Positions 35,078 to 43,394 of a stretch of DNA of 64,000 nucleotides are shown in pieces. Under the pieces are notes generated by a model. That model had not been told where the DNA came from. It saw only the letters and a program-made list of their open reading frames with translations, and searched no databases. Made by a program: the position numbers and the translations under genes. The stretch comes from Planctomycetota bacterium (GTDB lineage Bacteria > Planctomycetota > Planctomycetia > Gemmatales > Gemmataceae), in NCBI GenBank assembly GCA_016191165.1, contig JACPPF010000089.1:62001-126000 (forward strand), in the 5' to 3' direction. Each line of letters opens with the position of its first letter. The first letter of the stretch is position 1.

Positions 35078-35152
35078 GCGCCGCCGGCTTGGCCCGGCGG
35101 TGGACCGAACCGGATCGTCGGAATACACCGCCGGGACAAGCCCGGCGGCTCG
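35078..35152. repeat. Palindromic element, family G
   Basis: GCGCCGCCGGCTTGGCCCGG pairs with CCGGGACAAGCCCGGCGGCT, with a few mismatches; the right half is identical to that of the element at 5954-5980. It lies between the SDR stop and the secreted-protein start. Confidence 0.85.
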
Positions 35153-35184
35153 TTGGGACGATGACCCAAACCCGATCTCTTTGT

Positions 35185-35970
35185 TTAACCGGCCGGCGCG
35201 TCAAGGCGCTTGCCCGCCTTGCCTTCGAGGACGCGATGGAGGATCCATTCCGGCGTCCATTGAGCCAACGTCATCAGCACGTTCATCTGCCACGGGAAAT
35301 TGTAGACCGTCTTCTTCCGCGCCAGGGCCCGGATGATCTTTTCCGCCGCGGTCCGGGCCGAGAGTAGCCAGGGCATGTCGAACGTGTTGACGTCCGTCAT
35401 CGGTGTGGCGATGAATCCGGGGCAAACCGTTGTCACGTGGACGCCGCGGCCGCGCAGCTGCATCCGCAGTCCTTTCATGTAGACGTTGACCGCGGCTTTG
35501 CTTGCGCAGTAGCCCGATTCGCCTGGCATGGGAAGATAGGAAGCCATGCTGGAGATGGCGGCGAGGTGTCCCTTGCCGCGCTGGAGCATTTCGGGCAGCA
35601 CGGCTTCGATGGCGTAGACGACGCCAAGCGTGTTGACCTTGAACATCGTTTCGACCTCGTCGATGTTCAAGGGTTCGAGGGTGGTGGGAACGCCGACACC
35701 GGAGTTGGCGATGAGGAGATCGACGGGTCCGAGTTGGTCGCGAAGGGCGTGGATCGCGTCAACGGTTTGCTTGCGGTCGGAGACATCGGCGGGCGCGCAC
35801 GCCGCCTTGCCGCCGGCCGCCTGGATTTCCTGGACGAGCGCGTCGAGGCGATCCTTGCGGCGCGCCACGACGCCTACGGTGCAGTGCTGTTCCGCGAGAA
35901 CCTTGGCAAGTTCCCAGCCAATGCCGCTGGAAGCGCCGGTGATGATGGCGACTTGATTGGCGAACGACAC
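35185..35970 (-). CDS. Short-chain dehydrogenase/reductase
   Basis: A 261-residue SDR with a GTG start preceded by AAGGAG. Motifs are TGASSGIG, NSGVG, the Ser in AISSMASYLPM and Y-x-x-x-K in YCASKAA, then PGFIATPMT. The C-terminal tail (RALARKKTVYNFPWQMNVLM) is basic and hydrophobic, as in SDRs of the DltE/YdfG-like or retinol-dehydrogenase-like classes that associate with membranes. Substrate not deducible. Confidence 0.87.
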   Translation of the reverse strand: MSFANQVAIITGASSGIGWELAKVLAEQHCTVGVVARRKDRLDALVQEIQAAGGKAACAPADVSDRKQTVDAIHALRDQLGPVDLLIANSGVGVPTTLEPLNIDEVETMFKVNTLGVVYAIEAVLPEMLQRGKGHLAAISSMASYLPMPGESGYCASKAAVNVYMKGLRMQLRGRGVHVTTVCPGFIATPMTDVNTFDMPWLLSARTAAEKIIRALARKKTVYNFPWQMNVLMTLAQWTPEWILHRVLEGKAGKRLDAPAG

Positions 35971-36052
35971 GGGCGCTGACTCCTTTCAGAAATGTCTGGC
36001 GCGATTAAACTTCGCTGGACGTCGGCGAGCGCCAAGCCGCAAGCGGCGTAGC

Positions 36053-37096
36053 TTACCGCAACTTTCCGCCCAAAAGATACCCCAAAACGTCGCGCGTCGA
36101 TTCGTCGAGCGTTTCGAGATGGCGAATTTCGATCATGCGGTCGAGGACGATTTCGCCGAGCCGCTGGAAGAACCGCCGCGGGGTTTTGGCGCGAATCAGC
36201 AGGTAGCCGTCAAGGCGATCGATGCCGACGACCTCGTCCAACTCCAGCAAGGCCGTTGCCAGCAAACGGTCCTGATCGCTGGCAATACGGATCGATAACG
36301 GATGATCGTCGAGCAGGTCGCGAATCTGCGTCAAGGTTCCGACGGCGGCGATTCTCCCGGCGGCCATGATGGCGACGTGATCGGTGAGTTTCTCCAGTTC
36401 ATCGAGTTCGTGGCTGGAGATGAGCAGGCATTTGCCTCGCCGAGATAGTTCCTTGAACAGGTCGATCGATTCGCGTCGCCCGATCGGGTCGATGCCGCTC
36501 AACGGTTCATCGAGGAGGAGCAACTCGGGATCGTGCAGCAGGGCCTGGGCGAGCTTGATGCGCTGGCGCATGCCCTTGGAGTAGCCGGCGATGCGGCGGT
36601 CGGCGCGGTCGTTCATGCCGACGAGTTCCAGGGTCTCCTCGGTCCTTTGCAAAGCCTCGGCGCGCGGGTAACCGACCAGGCGGGCCATGGTTTGCACGAA
36701 GCGTCGGCCCGACATTTCTTCGTAGAAGATATCCAGTTCAGGGCAGTAGCCGATGTGGCGTTTGGCGTCGGCGGTCCAGGCGTCATGCCCGGCGATTTGC
36801 ACGCTGCCAAGGTCGGGCCGAATCTGCCCGGCAGCCAGGCGGAGGAGCGTGCTCTTGCCGCAGCCATTATGGCCGACCAGACCGGTGATGCCGGGTCGGA
36901 GTTCAAGCGTGACCTGATTGATGCCGATGACGGGGCCGTACCACTTGGAGACGCGGTCGAACAGCAGGACCGGCTGACCAGCCCCGCGCGCAAGCGCGGG
37001 GACGGCCGCAAGGACCCCCTCACTTGCGCTCGGGGCTGGTAGGGTCAGCGGACGATCTCGACGCTCCGCGTCCGGAAATTCAAGTAGATCAGGCAT
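36053..37096 (-). CDS. ABC transporter ATP-binding protein 2
   Basis: A 347-residue ATPase starting MPDLLEFPDAERRDRP at 37096. Walker A GHNGCGKST, the signature GYSKGMRQRIKLA and Walker B LLLLDEPLSGIDP are intact. It is the third gene of a minus-strand operon ATPase 1, permease, ATPase 2. Its start lies 52 bases inside the permease gene, and residues ~20-40 (PAPSASEGVLAAVPALARGA) are encoded by a family E palindrome (36977-37040) that lies exactly at the permease stop. The typical domain begins only at LLFDRVSKWYGP, so the N-terminal ~42 residues look newly gained. Export (ABC-2 type) is the likely direction. Confidence 0.88.
   Translation of the reverse strand: MPDLLEFPDAERRDRPLTLPAPSASEGVLAAVPALARGAGQPVLLFDRVSKWYGPVIGINQVTLELRPGITGLVGHNGCGKSTLLRLAAGQIRPDLGSVQIAGHDAWTADAKRHIGYCPELDIFYEEMSGRRFVQTMARLVGYPRAEALQRTEETLELVGMNDRADRRIAGYSKGMRQRIKLAQALLHDPELLLLDEPLSGIDPIGRRESIDLFKELSRRGKCLLISSHELDELEKLTDHVAIMAAGRIAAVGTLTQIRDLLDDHPLSIRIASDQDRLLATALLELDEVVGIDRLDGYLLIRAKTPRRFFQRLGEIVLDRMIEIRHLETLDESTRDVLGYLLGGKLR
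36977..37040. repeat. Palindromic element, family E, at permease/ATPase junction
   Basis: ACCAGCCCCGCGCGCAAGCG at the left end and CTTGCGCTCGGGGCTGGT at the right end carry the family E signature; the permease stop codon (37045-37047) lies just beyond. The element is translated as part of ATPase 2. Confidence 0.87.
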
Positions 37097-38010
37097 ACGG
37101 CAGTCACTCCCAGCAACACCAGGCCGGCTTCCCAGAACTCCGGGTGCGGCTTCGGGTTGATGTCTTCCCAGGGGTAGCCCAGGCAGCCCTGGCCCAGCAG
37201 CGTCAGGTTGTTCCACAGGTCGATGAGCCGCCAGCGCCCATCATATTTTAGGCCATCCACCAAAATGTTTGCCAGGATTCGCAAAAAGAAAAACATCGAC
37301 ATCCAGACCATGATGAGCGGCATGGTGCGGCGCATCCAGCTCGCGGCGGCGACGAGCAAGATACTGAGAAACACGGACAGAAGCGTTCCGTAGCCCAGAA
37401 TGGCAAGCAGGAGCACGATCCCCGCCGGGCCTTTGCCCGTGTCGCTGGCGCTGAAGTAATCGACGCGCCAGAAGTAATCCCAGTCGTCGAACGCATGTTG
37501 CCCGTAGAGGACCAGGGCCGGCAGCGTGGTCATCATCTGAACCACGATTGCCACGGCGATGCATTTGCCCAGGATGTAATGCCAGCGCCCGATCGGCTTG
37601 GCGAGGTAGAACACCAGGCTCTTGAACGTGAAGTCATTGCCAATGAGCACCGAACCGGCGAGCGAAAGCGTAACGATGACAATGCCGCCTTGATAGGCGA
37701 AGAAGTATTGGAACGTGTCCTGGCTGCCATTGAGAATGCGCAGGGCGCCGCGGATGCCTCGAATCATTCGGCCCGGGTCGGCCATTTTTCCAAACTGCTG
37801 TTGTGTGACACTGAGCTGCGATTCCGCCCACGCCAAAAGATAAGCGCCGAAGAAGAACATGAAAAAGAGAAGCAGGCCGAACGCATACAGCGTCCAGAAA
37901 AGTCGCCGGCGCAAGAGCGTCCCCAGGGCGACGCGCGCGATCGGCCAGACCGTCCACCACGAGCTGTGGAAGGCGCCTTGCCAGGAGCGGTAGTGGAGAA
38001 GGGTTGGCAT
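37045..38010 (-). CDS. ABC-2 type transporter permease
   Basis: A 321-residue membrane protein starting MPTLLHYRSWQGAFHSSWW at 38010. Six or seven membrane segments can be marked, for example LYAFGLLLFFMFFFGAYLLA (~45-65), GIVIVTLSLAGSVLIGND, IVLLLAILGYGTLLSVFLSI and AGLVLLGVTAVCLIYLNFR near the C-terminus. It is flanked by two ATPase genes on the same strand with palindromes at both junctions. The arrangement of one permease with two ATPases suggests heterodimeric ATPases or two alternative partners. Substrate not deducible. Confidence 0.85.
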   Translation of the reverse strand: MPTLLHYRSWQGAFHSSWWTVWPIARVALGTLLRRRLFWTLYAFGLLLFFMFFFGAYLLAWAESQLSVTQQQFGKMADPGRMIRGIRGALRILNGSQDTFQYFFAYQGGIVIVTLSLAGSVLIGNDFTFKSLVFYLAKPIGRWHYILGKCIAVAIVVQMMTTLPALVLYGQHAFDDWDYFWRVDYFSASDTGKGPAGIVLLLAILGYGTLLSVFLSILLVAAASWMRRTMPLIMVWMSMFFFLRILANILVDGLKYDGRWRLIDLWNNLTLLGQGCLGYPWEDINPKPHPEFWEAGLVLLGVTAVCLIYLNFRTRSVEIVR

Positions 38011-38021
38011 GAAGGATTCGT

Positions 38022-38106
38022 CAAGCCCCGCCATGAGCGCAGCGATTGGCGGGGGCGCCAAGCGCCACGAAACCCCCGCCAATCGCTGCGCTCATGGCGG
38101 GGCTTG
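38022..38106. repeat. Palindromic element, family F (perfect 34-bp arms)
   Basis: CAAGCCCCGCCATGAGCGCA opens the left arm (38022-38055); the right arm (38073-38106) is its exact 34-bp complement. It lies between ATPase 1 and the permease, overlapping the last codons of ATPase 1. Confidence 0.93.
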
Positions 38107-39024
38107 ATTCGGATTTTCCCCAATCACCCGATGAAACAACTCTTCCAGATCTTCATCATCCGCCTGCAAGCCGCGCAGGACGACGTTGTGAACCTGGGCA
38201 AGTTTGAAAAACGCCTGCGTCGTCCAATCGGCGGGAACCTGAACGCGGTACTCGCCACGTCCATTGTCGCGGAGGATGCGCACGTCTTCAAGGCGCAACT
38301 CCTCCAAAAGACCGGTGGGGTCGCCCTGAATCTGCAAGCGGTAACGATCGTGCCGTCTTTGACAAAGCTCCCGGACGGGCCCTTGGCACAAGATGCGCCC
38401 CTGGTGCAAGATGATCACGGCGTCGCAAACCTTGTCGATGTCGCCCAACAAGTGCGTGGAAAGCAAGATCGCCTTCTTGTGCTCCTTGCCCAGGCGCACG
38501 AGCAGATCGAGCATCCCCTCGCGCCCGGCCGGGTCCATGCCGCTGGTTGGTTCGTCGAGAAGCAGGACCGGTGGATCGTGGACGAGCGCCTGAGCAAGTT
38601 TGAGGCGTTGCTTCATGCCAGTGGAATACTCTTCGAGTTTGCGATAGCGGGCATCGCCGAGATCGAGATAGGTCAGCACTTCATGAGCGCGGCGCAGCGC
38701 CTGCTTGCGAGCCATGCCGTACAACTCGCCGGCCAGCGCGACGTATTCAGCGCCTTGCATCCCGGGCACGAGGGCGTCGCCTTCCGGCATGTAGCCGATG
38801 GCACGGCGAAGTGCGATGCCTGCACTGGCGAGATCGTGATCGAGTACGCGCCCCGTTCCAGAAGATGGCGCGAGGATGCCGAGCAGGATCTTGATGAGCG
38901 TCGATTTTCCCGCGCCGTTGGGCCCGAGCAAGCCGACGCGGCCCATTTCGAGATGGAGGTTGACATCGATCAGCGCTTGATTGCCGCCGAAGCTGCGGGA
39001 GATGTTGTGGAGTTCGATAAACAT
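38092..39024 (-). CDS. ABC transporter ATP-binding protein 1
   Basis: A 310-residue ATPase starting MFIELHNISRSFGGNQ at 39024. Walker A GPNGAGKST, signature EYSTGMKQRLKLA and Walker B LLLDEPTSGMDPAG are present, and the C-terminal ~90 residues form the extra domain common to ABC-2 ATPases. The last residues (NQAPP and stop) are encoded by the right arm of the family F palindrome. It is the first gene of the operon with the permease and ATPase 2, and is divergent from the DUF1501 gene at 39311. Confidence 0.9.
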   Translation of the reverse strand: MFIELHNISRSFGGNQALIDVNLHLEMGRVGLLGPNGAGKSTLIKILLGILAPSSGTGRVLDHDLASAGIALRRAIGYMPEGDALVPGMQGAEYVALAGELYGMARKQALRRAHEVLTYLDLGDARYRKLEEYSTGMKQRLKLAQALVHDPPVLLLDEPTSGMDPAGREGMLDLLVRLGKEHKKAILLSTHLLGDIDKVCDAVIILHQGRILCQGPVRELCQRRHDRYRLQIQGDPTGLLEELRLEDVRILRDNGRGEYRVQVPADWTTQAFFKLAQVHNVVLRGLQADDEDLEELFHRVIGENPNQAPP

Positions 39025-39057
39025 GTCGAACCTATCGCCCCCCTCCCCGCGCAATCA

Positions 39058-39122
39058 ACCAGCCCCACGCGCAAGCGTGGGGTTTTCAGTGCTCGATCCC
39101 CACGCTTGCGCGTGGGGCTGGT
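39058..39122. repeat. Palindromic element, family E
   Basis: ACCAGCCCCACGCGCAAGCG, a short spacer, and CACGCTTGCGCGTGGGGCTG: two hairpins within one overall inverted repeat. It lies in the divergent promoter region of ATPase 1 and DUF1501. Confidence 0.88.
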
Positions 39123-39230
39123 AAATCTCTCGTCGCGCTACTCGCCCTCATGTACTTCTCTCTATGAGAGGAATTTTCATGCGGCGAGGCAATGATCGGA
39201 TGGCTGGGCCAAAATAAAAAAGCTCATTGA

Positions 39231-39286
39231 CCAATCCAATTGCTTATTTTAGAATCAGGGTGAAATCCGATAATGAATTGGATTGG
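39231..39286. promoter_or_regulatory. 11-bp inverted repeat upstream of the DUF1501 gene (possible operator)
   Basis: CCAATCCAATT (39231-39241) and AATTGGATTGG (39276-39286) are perfect complements 34 bases apart, in an AT-rich stretch that is unlike the GC-rich palindromic families. It lies 25 bases before the DUF1501 start. An operator or promoter-region function is a guess based on position and composition. Confidence 0.4.
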
Positions 39287-39310
39287 GATTACCAGCCATC
39301 GGGGGGATCG

Positions 39311-40726
39311 ATGACACACCGCTTCAACCGCCGGCAGGCACTTGCGTATGGCATCGGCGGGATGACGACCGGATTGCTCGGCGAATCCCTGATCGGCGCG
39401 GTGTCCGCGGATGCGCGCCGGCCCGCGGCCCAGGCTGGCTCGGTGATTTACATTTTCCTCTCCGGCGGTTTGTCCCAGCTGGACAGCTTTGATCTCAAGC
39501 CCAATGCTCCCGCCGAAATTCGCGGCGATTTTCATCCCATCCAGACGCGTACGCCAGGGATTCAGATCTGCGAGCATCTCCCGCAACTGGCGGAGCGCAG
39601 TCGGCACTGGTCGCTGGTTCGTTCCATGTCGCACCCATCGAACGGGCACTCGGAAGGGCACGCCATGATGTTGACGGGCCGCACGCCGATACCGCCTGGC
39701 TTCAGCGGCAATAGTCCAACGCTGGCGGACTGGCCGTCGATCGCCGCGATCGCGGGCCAGGTGACGCGCCGGCGCGGCGTCCTGCCGGCGGCGGCAGTGC
39801 TTCCGGAGCGGATCGTCCACAACACGGGTCGCACGATCCCCGGCCAGTTCGCTGGCCAAATGGGTCCCGCGCGCGAGCCCTGGTTCATCGAGGCGTCCCC
39901 GTTTCGCGGGCGCATCTACGGCGCCTATCCGGAATATGCTTTCACGATGGCGCCCGAGGCGGCGCACGTCCGTGACACCTCCGAATTCCGCGCACCCAGC
40001 CTCAGCCTGCCATCAAGCGTCACCTCGGGCCAACTCACCAAACGGCGCGGACTGCTCGAAGCGGTGGAACGGCAACGCCCCATTCCCGCTCACGCCTTCG
40101 ATCGCAATCGCGCCCTCGCGCATTCGCTTCTCTCCGATCCGGGCGTTCGCTGGGCCTTCGATGTCACCAACGCCGACACGCGCACGCAGGACCGCTATGG
40201 TCGAAACAGCTTCGGCTGGTCGCTGCTGATGGCCCGACGCCTGGTCGAAGTCGGCGTCAATTTCGTGCAAGTCAACCTCGGCAACAACGAGGCATGGGAC
40301 CTGCATGGCAGCATTTTCCCGCGCCTGAGCGATAGCCTCTTTCCACCAACGGATCGAGCCCTCTCCGCGCTCCTGGACGACCTGGAGCAAACCGGCTTGC
40401 TGGACCAGACGATGATCGTGATGGCGGGCGAGTTCGGCCGAACACCGCGCCTCTCGACGCTGCCGCAACACTACCGTCTACCCGGCCGCGATCACTGGGG
40501 CGCAGTTCAGACGGTGTGGTTCGCGGGCGGCGGCGTCCGGGGCGGCCAGGTCATTGGCTCCAGCGATCGCCAGGGCGGACACCCCAGCTCGCAACGCCAG
40601 ACGCCCGAAAATATGGCGGCCAGCATTTACCACGCGCTCGGCATTCCCCGCACCGCCATGTGGTACGACCAGATCGATCGCCCCCACCACATCTATAACG
40701 CAGATCCCATCCCGGGGTTGATTTGA
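39311..40726 (+). CDS. DUF1501 family protein
   Basis: A 471-residue DUF1501 protein (a sulfatase/alkaline phosphatase-like fold family abundant in planctomycetes) starting MTHRFNRRQALAYGIGGM, a twin-arginine-like leader; GGGGGG precedes the ATG at 39311. Family features are VIYIFLSGGLSQLDSFDLKP, HSEGHAMMLTGRTP, MIVMAGEFGRTPRLS and GRDHWGAVQTVWFAGGG. It is usually encoded next to a PSD1/DUF1553 protein; here it stands alone, followed by an SDR gene. Extracytoplasmic location is likely; the reaction is unknown. Confidence 0.9.
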   Translation: MTHRFNRRQALAYGIGGMTTGLLGESLIGAVSADARRPAAQAGSVIYIFLSGGLSQLDSFDLKPNAPAEIRGDFHPIQTRTPGIQICEHLPQLAERSRHWSLVRSMSHPSNGHSEGHAMMLTGRTPIPPGFSGNSPTLADWPSIAAIAGQVTRRRGVLPAAAVLPERIVHNTGRTIPGQFAGQMGPAREPWFIEASPFRGRIYGAYPEYAFTMAPEAAHVRDTSEFRAPSLSLPSSVTSGQLTKRRGLLEAVERQRPIPAHAFDRNRALAHSLLSDPGVRWAFDVTNADTRTQDRYGRNSFGWSLLMARRLVEVGVNFVQVNLGNNEAWDLHGSIFPRLSDSLFPPTDRALSALLDDLEQTGLLDQTMIVMAGEFGRTPRLSTLPQHYRLPGRDHWGAVQTVWFAGGGVRGGQVIGSSDRQGGHPSSQRQTPENMAASIYHALGIPRTAMWYDQIDRPHHIYNADPIPGLI

Positions 40727-40816
40727 CGCATGCACTTTGCGCCAGGGCCGGGGATTTCAGTCGTCGCCACTTGCCAACGCGAAGCGTCAGCGCGGGATAC
40801 CGGAGGCGCCTTCGGC

Positions 40817-41608
40817 ATGAAACTACATGGGAAAAAAGCGCTGGTGACCGGCGCCGCGCGCGGCATTGGCCGCGGTTGCGCCCTGGAGTTGGCCCGCGCC
40901 GGCGCCGACGTTGCCATCAATGATCGCGAACGCAGCGTGCAAGCCGACGCGGTCGTCAACGAACTTCGCGCCCATGGCCGTGACGCGCTGCTCGTGGAAG
41001 GGGACGTATTCGATCGCGCCTCCTGCGAGCGCATCGTGGCCCAGGCCGTGGAGAGCCTTGGGCAGATTGACATTCTGGTCAGCAACCCCGCGTTCTCCGT
41101 GCGCGGCGATTTCCTGGACTACGATCCACAGGTCTTTGAAAAGGTGTTGCAGGGAACGCTGGCCAGCGGGTTTCACATGAGTCAACTCGTCTCGCGCCAC
41201 ATGGTGGCCCGGGGTCGCGGCGGGAAGATCGTGTTTATTTCCAGCGTGCACGCGCGTATCCCGTACACGCGCAGTGTCGCTTACAACGCCGCCAAGAGCG
41301 GCCTTAACCAGATGGCTCTGACCATCGCCGCCGAGCTGGTGCAACACCGCATCCATGTCAACATCATCGAACCCGGCTGGATTGCCACGCCCGGCGAGGA
41401 GGAAACGTTTGGCAGCGAGGCCATCCGCGCCGCGGCGCCCTCGTTGCCGTGGGGTCGGCTCGGCACGCCTGAAGACATCGGCAAGGCGGCGGTCTTCCTG
41501 GCGTCTGCCGATGCCGACTACATCACGGGAACGACCCTACTGGTGGATGGCGGCTTCAGCCTGCGGGGGGCCGGGGCCGGGATTGCAGGGGCGACGCGCG
41601 TGCCCTGA
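40817..41608 (+). CDS. Short-chain dehydrogenase/reductase
   Basis: A 263-residue SDR starting MKLHGKKALVTGAARGIG at 40817. Cofactor motif TGAARGIG, the SNPAFSV strand, Ser in VFISSVHARIPY and Y-x-x-x-K in YNAAKSGL, then EPGWIATPG. It belongs to the FabG/glucose-dehydrogenase-like group. It follows the DUF1501 gene by 90 bases on the same strand and may be co-transcribed. Substrate not deducible. Confidence 0.88.
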   Translation: MKLHGKKALVTGAARGIGRGCALELARAGADVAINDRERSVQADAVVNELRAHGRDALLVEGDVFDRASCERIVAQAVESLGQIDILVSNPAFSVRGDFLDYDPQVFEKVLQGTLASGFHMSQLVSRHMVARGRGGKIVFISSVHARIPYTRSVAYNAAKSGLNQMALTIAAELVQHRIHVNIIEPGWIATPGEEETFGSEAIRAAAPSLPWGRLGTPEDIGKAAVFLASADADYITGTTLLVDGGFSLRGAGAGIAGATRVP

Positions 41609-41730
41609 ATTGCGAGCGCCGCAGGGTGGACAACCTCCGCGCTGGCTTGGTCCCCGCCCGGCATATTTGGGCGGGGAGGTATTGGAAGAGATGTCGAGAA
41701 AAATCGAACGATGGAAACGAAAGCGGTTTC

Positions 41731-43305
41731 TTATCGTTCCGATTGGCTTTGCCGCGGGGCGTCGCCGATGCAGAACAAATTCGTACGCGTGCGGATGTAA
41801 AGGCGACCATCGGCGATGGCGGGGGTGGCGATGCAGTCCTCGCCCATGTCGTTGGTCGTCAGCACTTTCAGCTCGGGTCCTGGGGCCAGGACAACGATTT
41901 GGCCATTCTTGCCGGTCACGTAGATCTTGCCATCGCCGTACACGGGTTGCGCCAGGAGGGCGCCCGCGATGCCGATGCGATGCTGATCGGCAAGGCGTAG
42001 TCCTTTGTTGGCGCTGAACACGTTGGCGAATCCACCGCTCTTGATGAGCACCAGCCGATCGCCCAGGAGCAACGGGGACACGAGCCCGTCGGGCGCCTTG
42101 CTCTTGTGTTTCCAGAGCAGATGGGTCTTGGTGACATCGCCTTTGCCGCCCCCCTTGACGGCCTGAAAAGAGGAATCGGTTTGCAAGGCGGCGTCCCATT
42201 TTCGCCAGTCGGCCTGGTTGCCGGCGCGGCGCAGGGACTCACGATCGAGGATACCGCCCTGGTTGGAGGGATCGAGAAAGGCGCGGTCGATCTCCTCTCC
42301 TTCGAGCACGCCGTCCTTGTTCAGATCGCCGCGCTCGAATTTTTTCCAGAACGCCTCGGGAATGCCGGCGCCCTTGTCCTTGCGGCTGGCCTTGATGGAC
42401 TCGCGCGTGATCTTGCCAGTGCCTTTTGGGTCGGCGGTGGCCCGCCATTGATACGAAATGCCGGTGCTTGACACCGAGACATAAACGACGCCATCGTGAC
42501 TGACAGGCGTGGTCTTGATATTTCGGCAATCCAGCTCGGCCGCCCACATGCGTTTGCCTGTGATCAGGTTGTACCCGAGGACCTTGCCCGTGCCGGCCAC
42601 GACCAGTTCGGGTCCTTTGGGAGTTTGGCAAATGACCGGGTGCGAGTAACCGGCCGCCATGTCGCTGCGGTCGTCCTTCCAGAGCAACTTGCCTGTCTTC
42701 TTGTTCACCGCGTAGAGCGCCGGGAAAACATCATCGTCCTGGCAGAAGAACAGCGTGTCCTGATACAGCACGGGCGACATGCCGGCGCCCCAGTCAAAGA
42801 TGAAAAACGGCTCCGGCAGCGGCATATGCCAGGCCTGCGCCCCGGTCTTCGCGTCGAACGCCGTCAGCCCGGTGCGGGAGAAATAAACATACACGCGCTC
42901 GGCGTCTGCCGCCGGGGACGCGGAGGCGTAGCTGTTGACCTCATGAATGGCGGGCAGCGGTTTCACGCCGGCAGGGATGTCGCGCTGCCATAACTTCTTT
43001 CCGGTCTGGGCATCAAACGCGTAGACCACCAGTTTTTGCTCTCCACCTTTGGGATTGGCCATCCCGGTGCTGAATACCCGACCAGCCGCGACCACGGGGG
43101 AGCCGATGCCGTCGCCAAGCAACGCCGACCAGCGGACGTTTTTCGTCCTGGAGAAAATGATCGGCAACGCTTTCTTGGAGAGGGAAACCCCGGTGCAATT
43201 CGGTCCGCGAAACTGCGGCCAATCCTCCGCGGCTATTCGGGCCAGTGGGATGCCAAGCAGAACCGCAACCAGGATACCTCGCCGGCCCACATCGAAAGAT
43301 CGCAT
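41731..43305 (-). CDS. Secreted PQQ-like beta-propeller protein with an EF-hand-type segment
   Basis: A 524-residue protein starting MRSFDVGRRGILVAVLLG at 43305, a signal peptide ending near RIAAEDWPQFRGPN, the usual opening of planctomycete PQQ-like propellers. Blades are marked by AFDAQTGKKLWQRD, AFDAKTGAQAWHMP, AVNKKTGKLLWKDD and LGYNLITGKRMWAAEL. Near residues 335-375 the chain is interrupted by DLNKDGVLEGEEIDRAFLD, an EF-hand-like calcium loop with the expected DxNxDG pattern. Relatives are exported; pyrroloquinoline quinone binding and dehydrogenase activity are not shown, because the typical active-site residues are not evident. Confidence 0.85.
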   Translation of the reverse strand: MRSFDVGRRGILVAVLLGIPLARIAAEDWPQFRGPNCTGVSLSKKALPIIFSRTKNVRWSALLGDGIGSPVVAAGRVFSTGMANPKGGEQKLVVYAFDAQTGKKLWQRDIPAGVKPLPAIHEVNSYASASPAADAERVYVYFSRTGLTAFDAKTGAQAWHMPLPEPFFIFDWGAGMSPVLYQDTLFFCQDDDVFPALYAVNKKTGKLLWKDDRSDMAAGYSHPVICQTPKGPELVVAGTGKVLGYNLITGKRMWAAELDCRNIKTTPVSHDGVVYVSVSSTGISYQWRATADPKGTGKITRESIKASRKDKGAGIPEAFWKKFERGDLNKDGVLEGEEIDRAFLDPSNQGGILDRESLRRAGNQADWRKWDAALQTDSSFQAVKGGGKGDVTKTHLLWKHKSKAPDGLVSPLLLGDRLVLIKSGGFANVFSANKGLRLADQHRIGIAGALLAQPVYGDGKIYVTGKNGQIVVLAPGPELKVLTTNDMGEDCIATPAIADGRLYIRTRTNLFCIGDAPRQSQSER

Positions 43306-43394
43306 ACGCAGACTCCATGAACTCGAATCGAACCGCAGGTGGTGGATTGTAAATGCAATTCCAGGGCGCTGCAATCAAAGATTGGCGGGCTCGG

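Noticed and set aside
43310-43340. tRNA T-arm-like sequence (GGTTCGATTCGAG on the minus strand)
   Set aside because: The flanking bases do not pair as a T-stem and no anticodon or acceptor stem can be drawn around it. No tRNA was found anywhere in the window.
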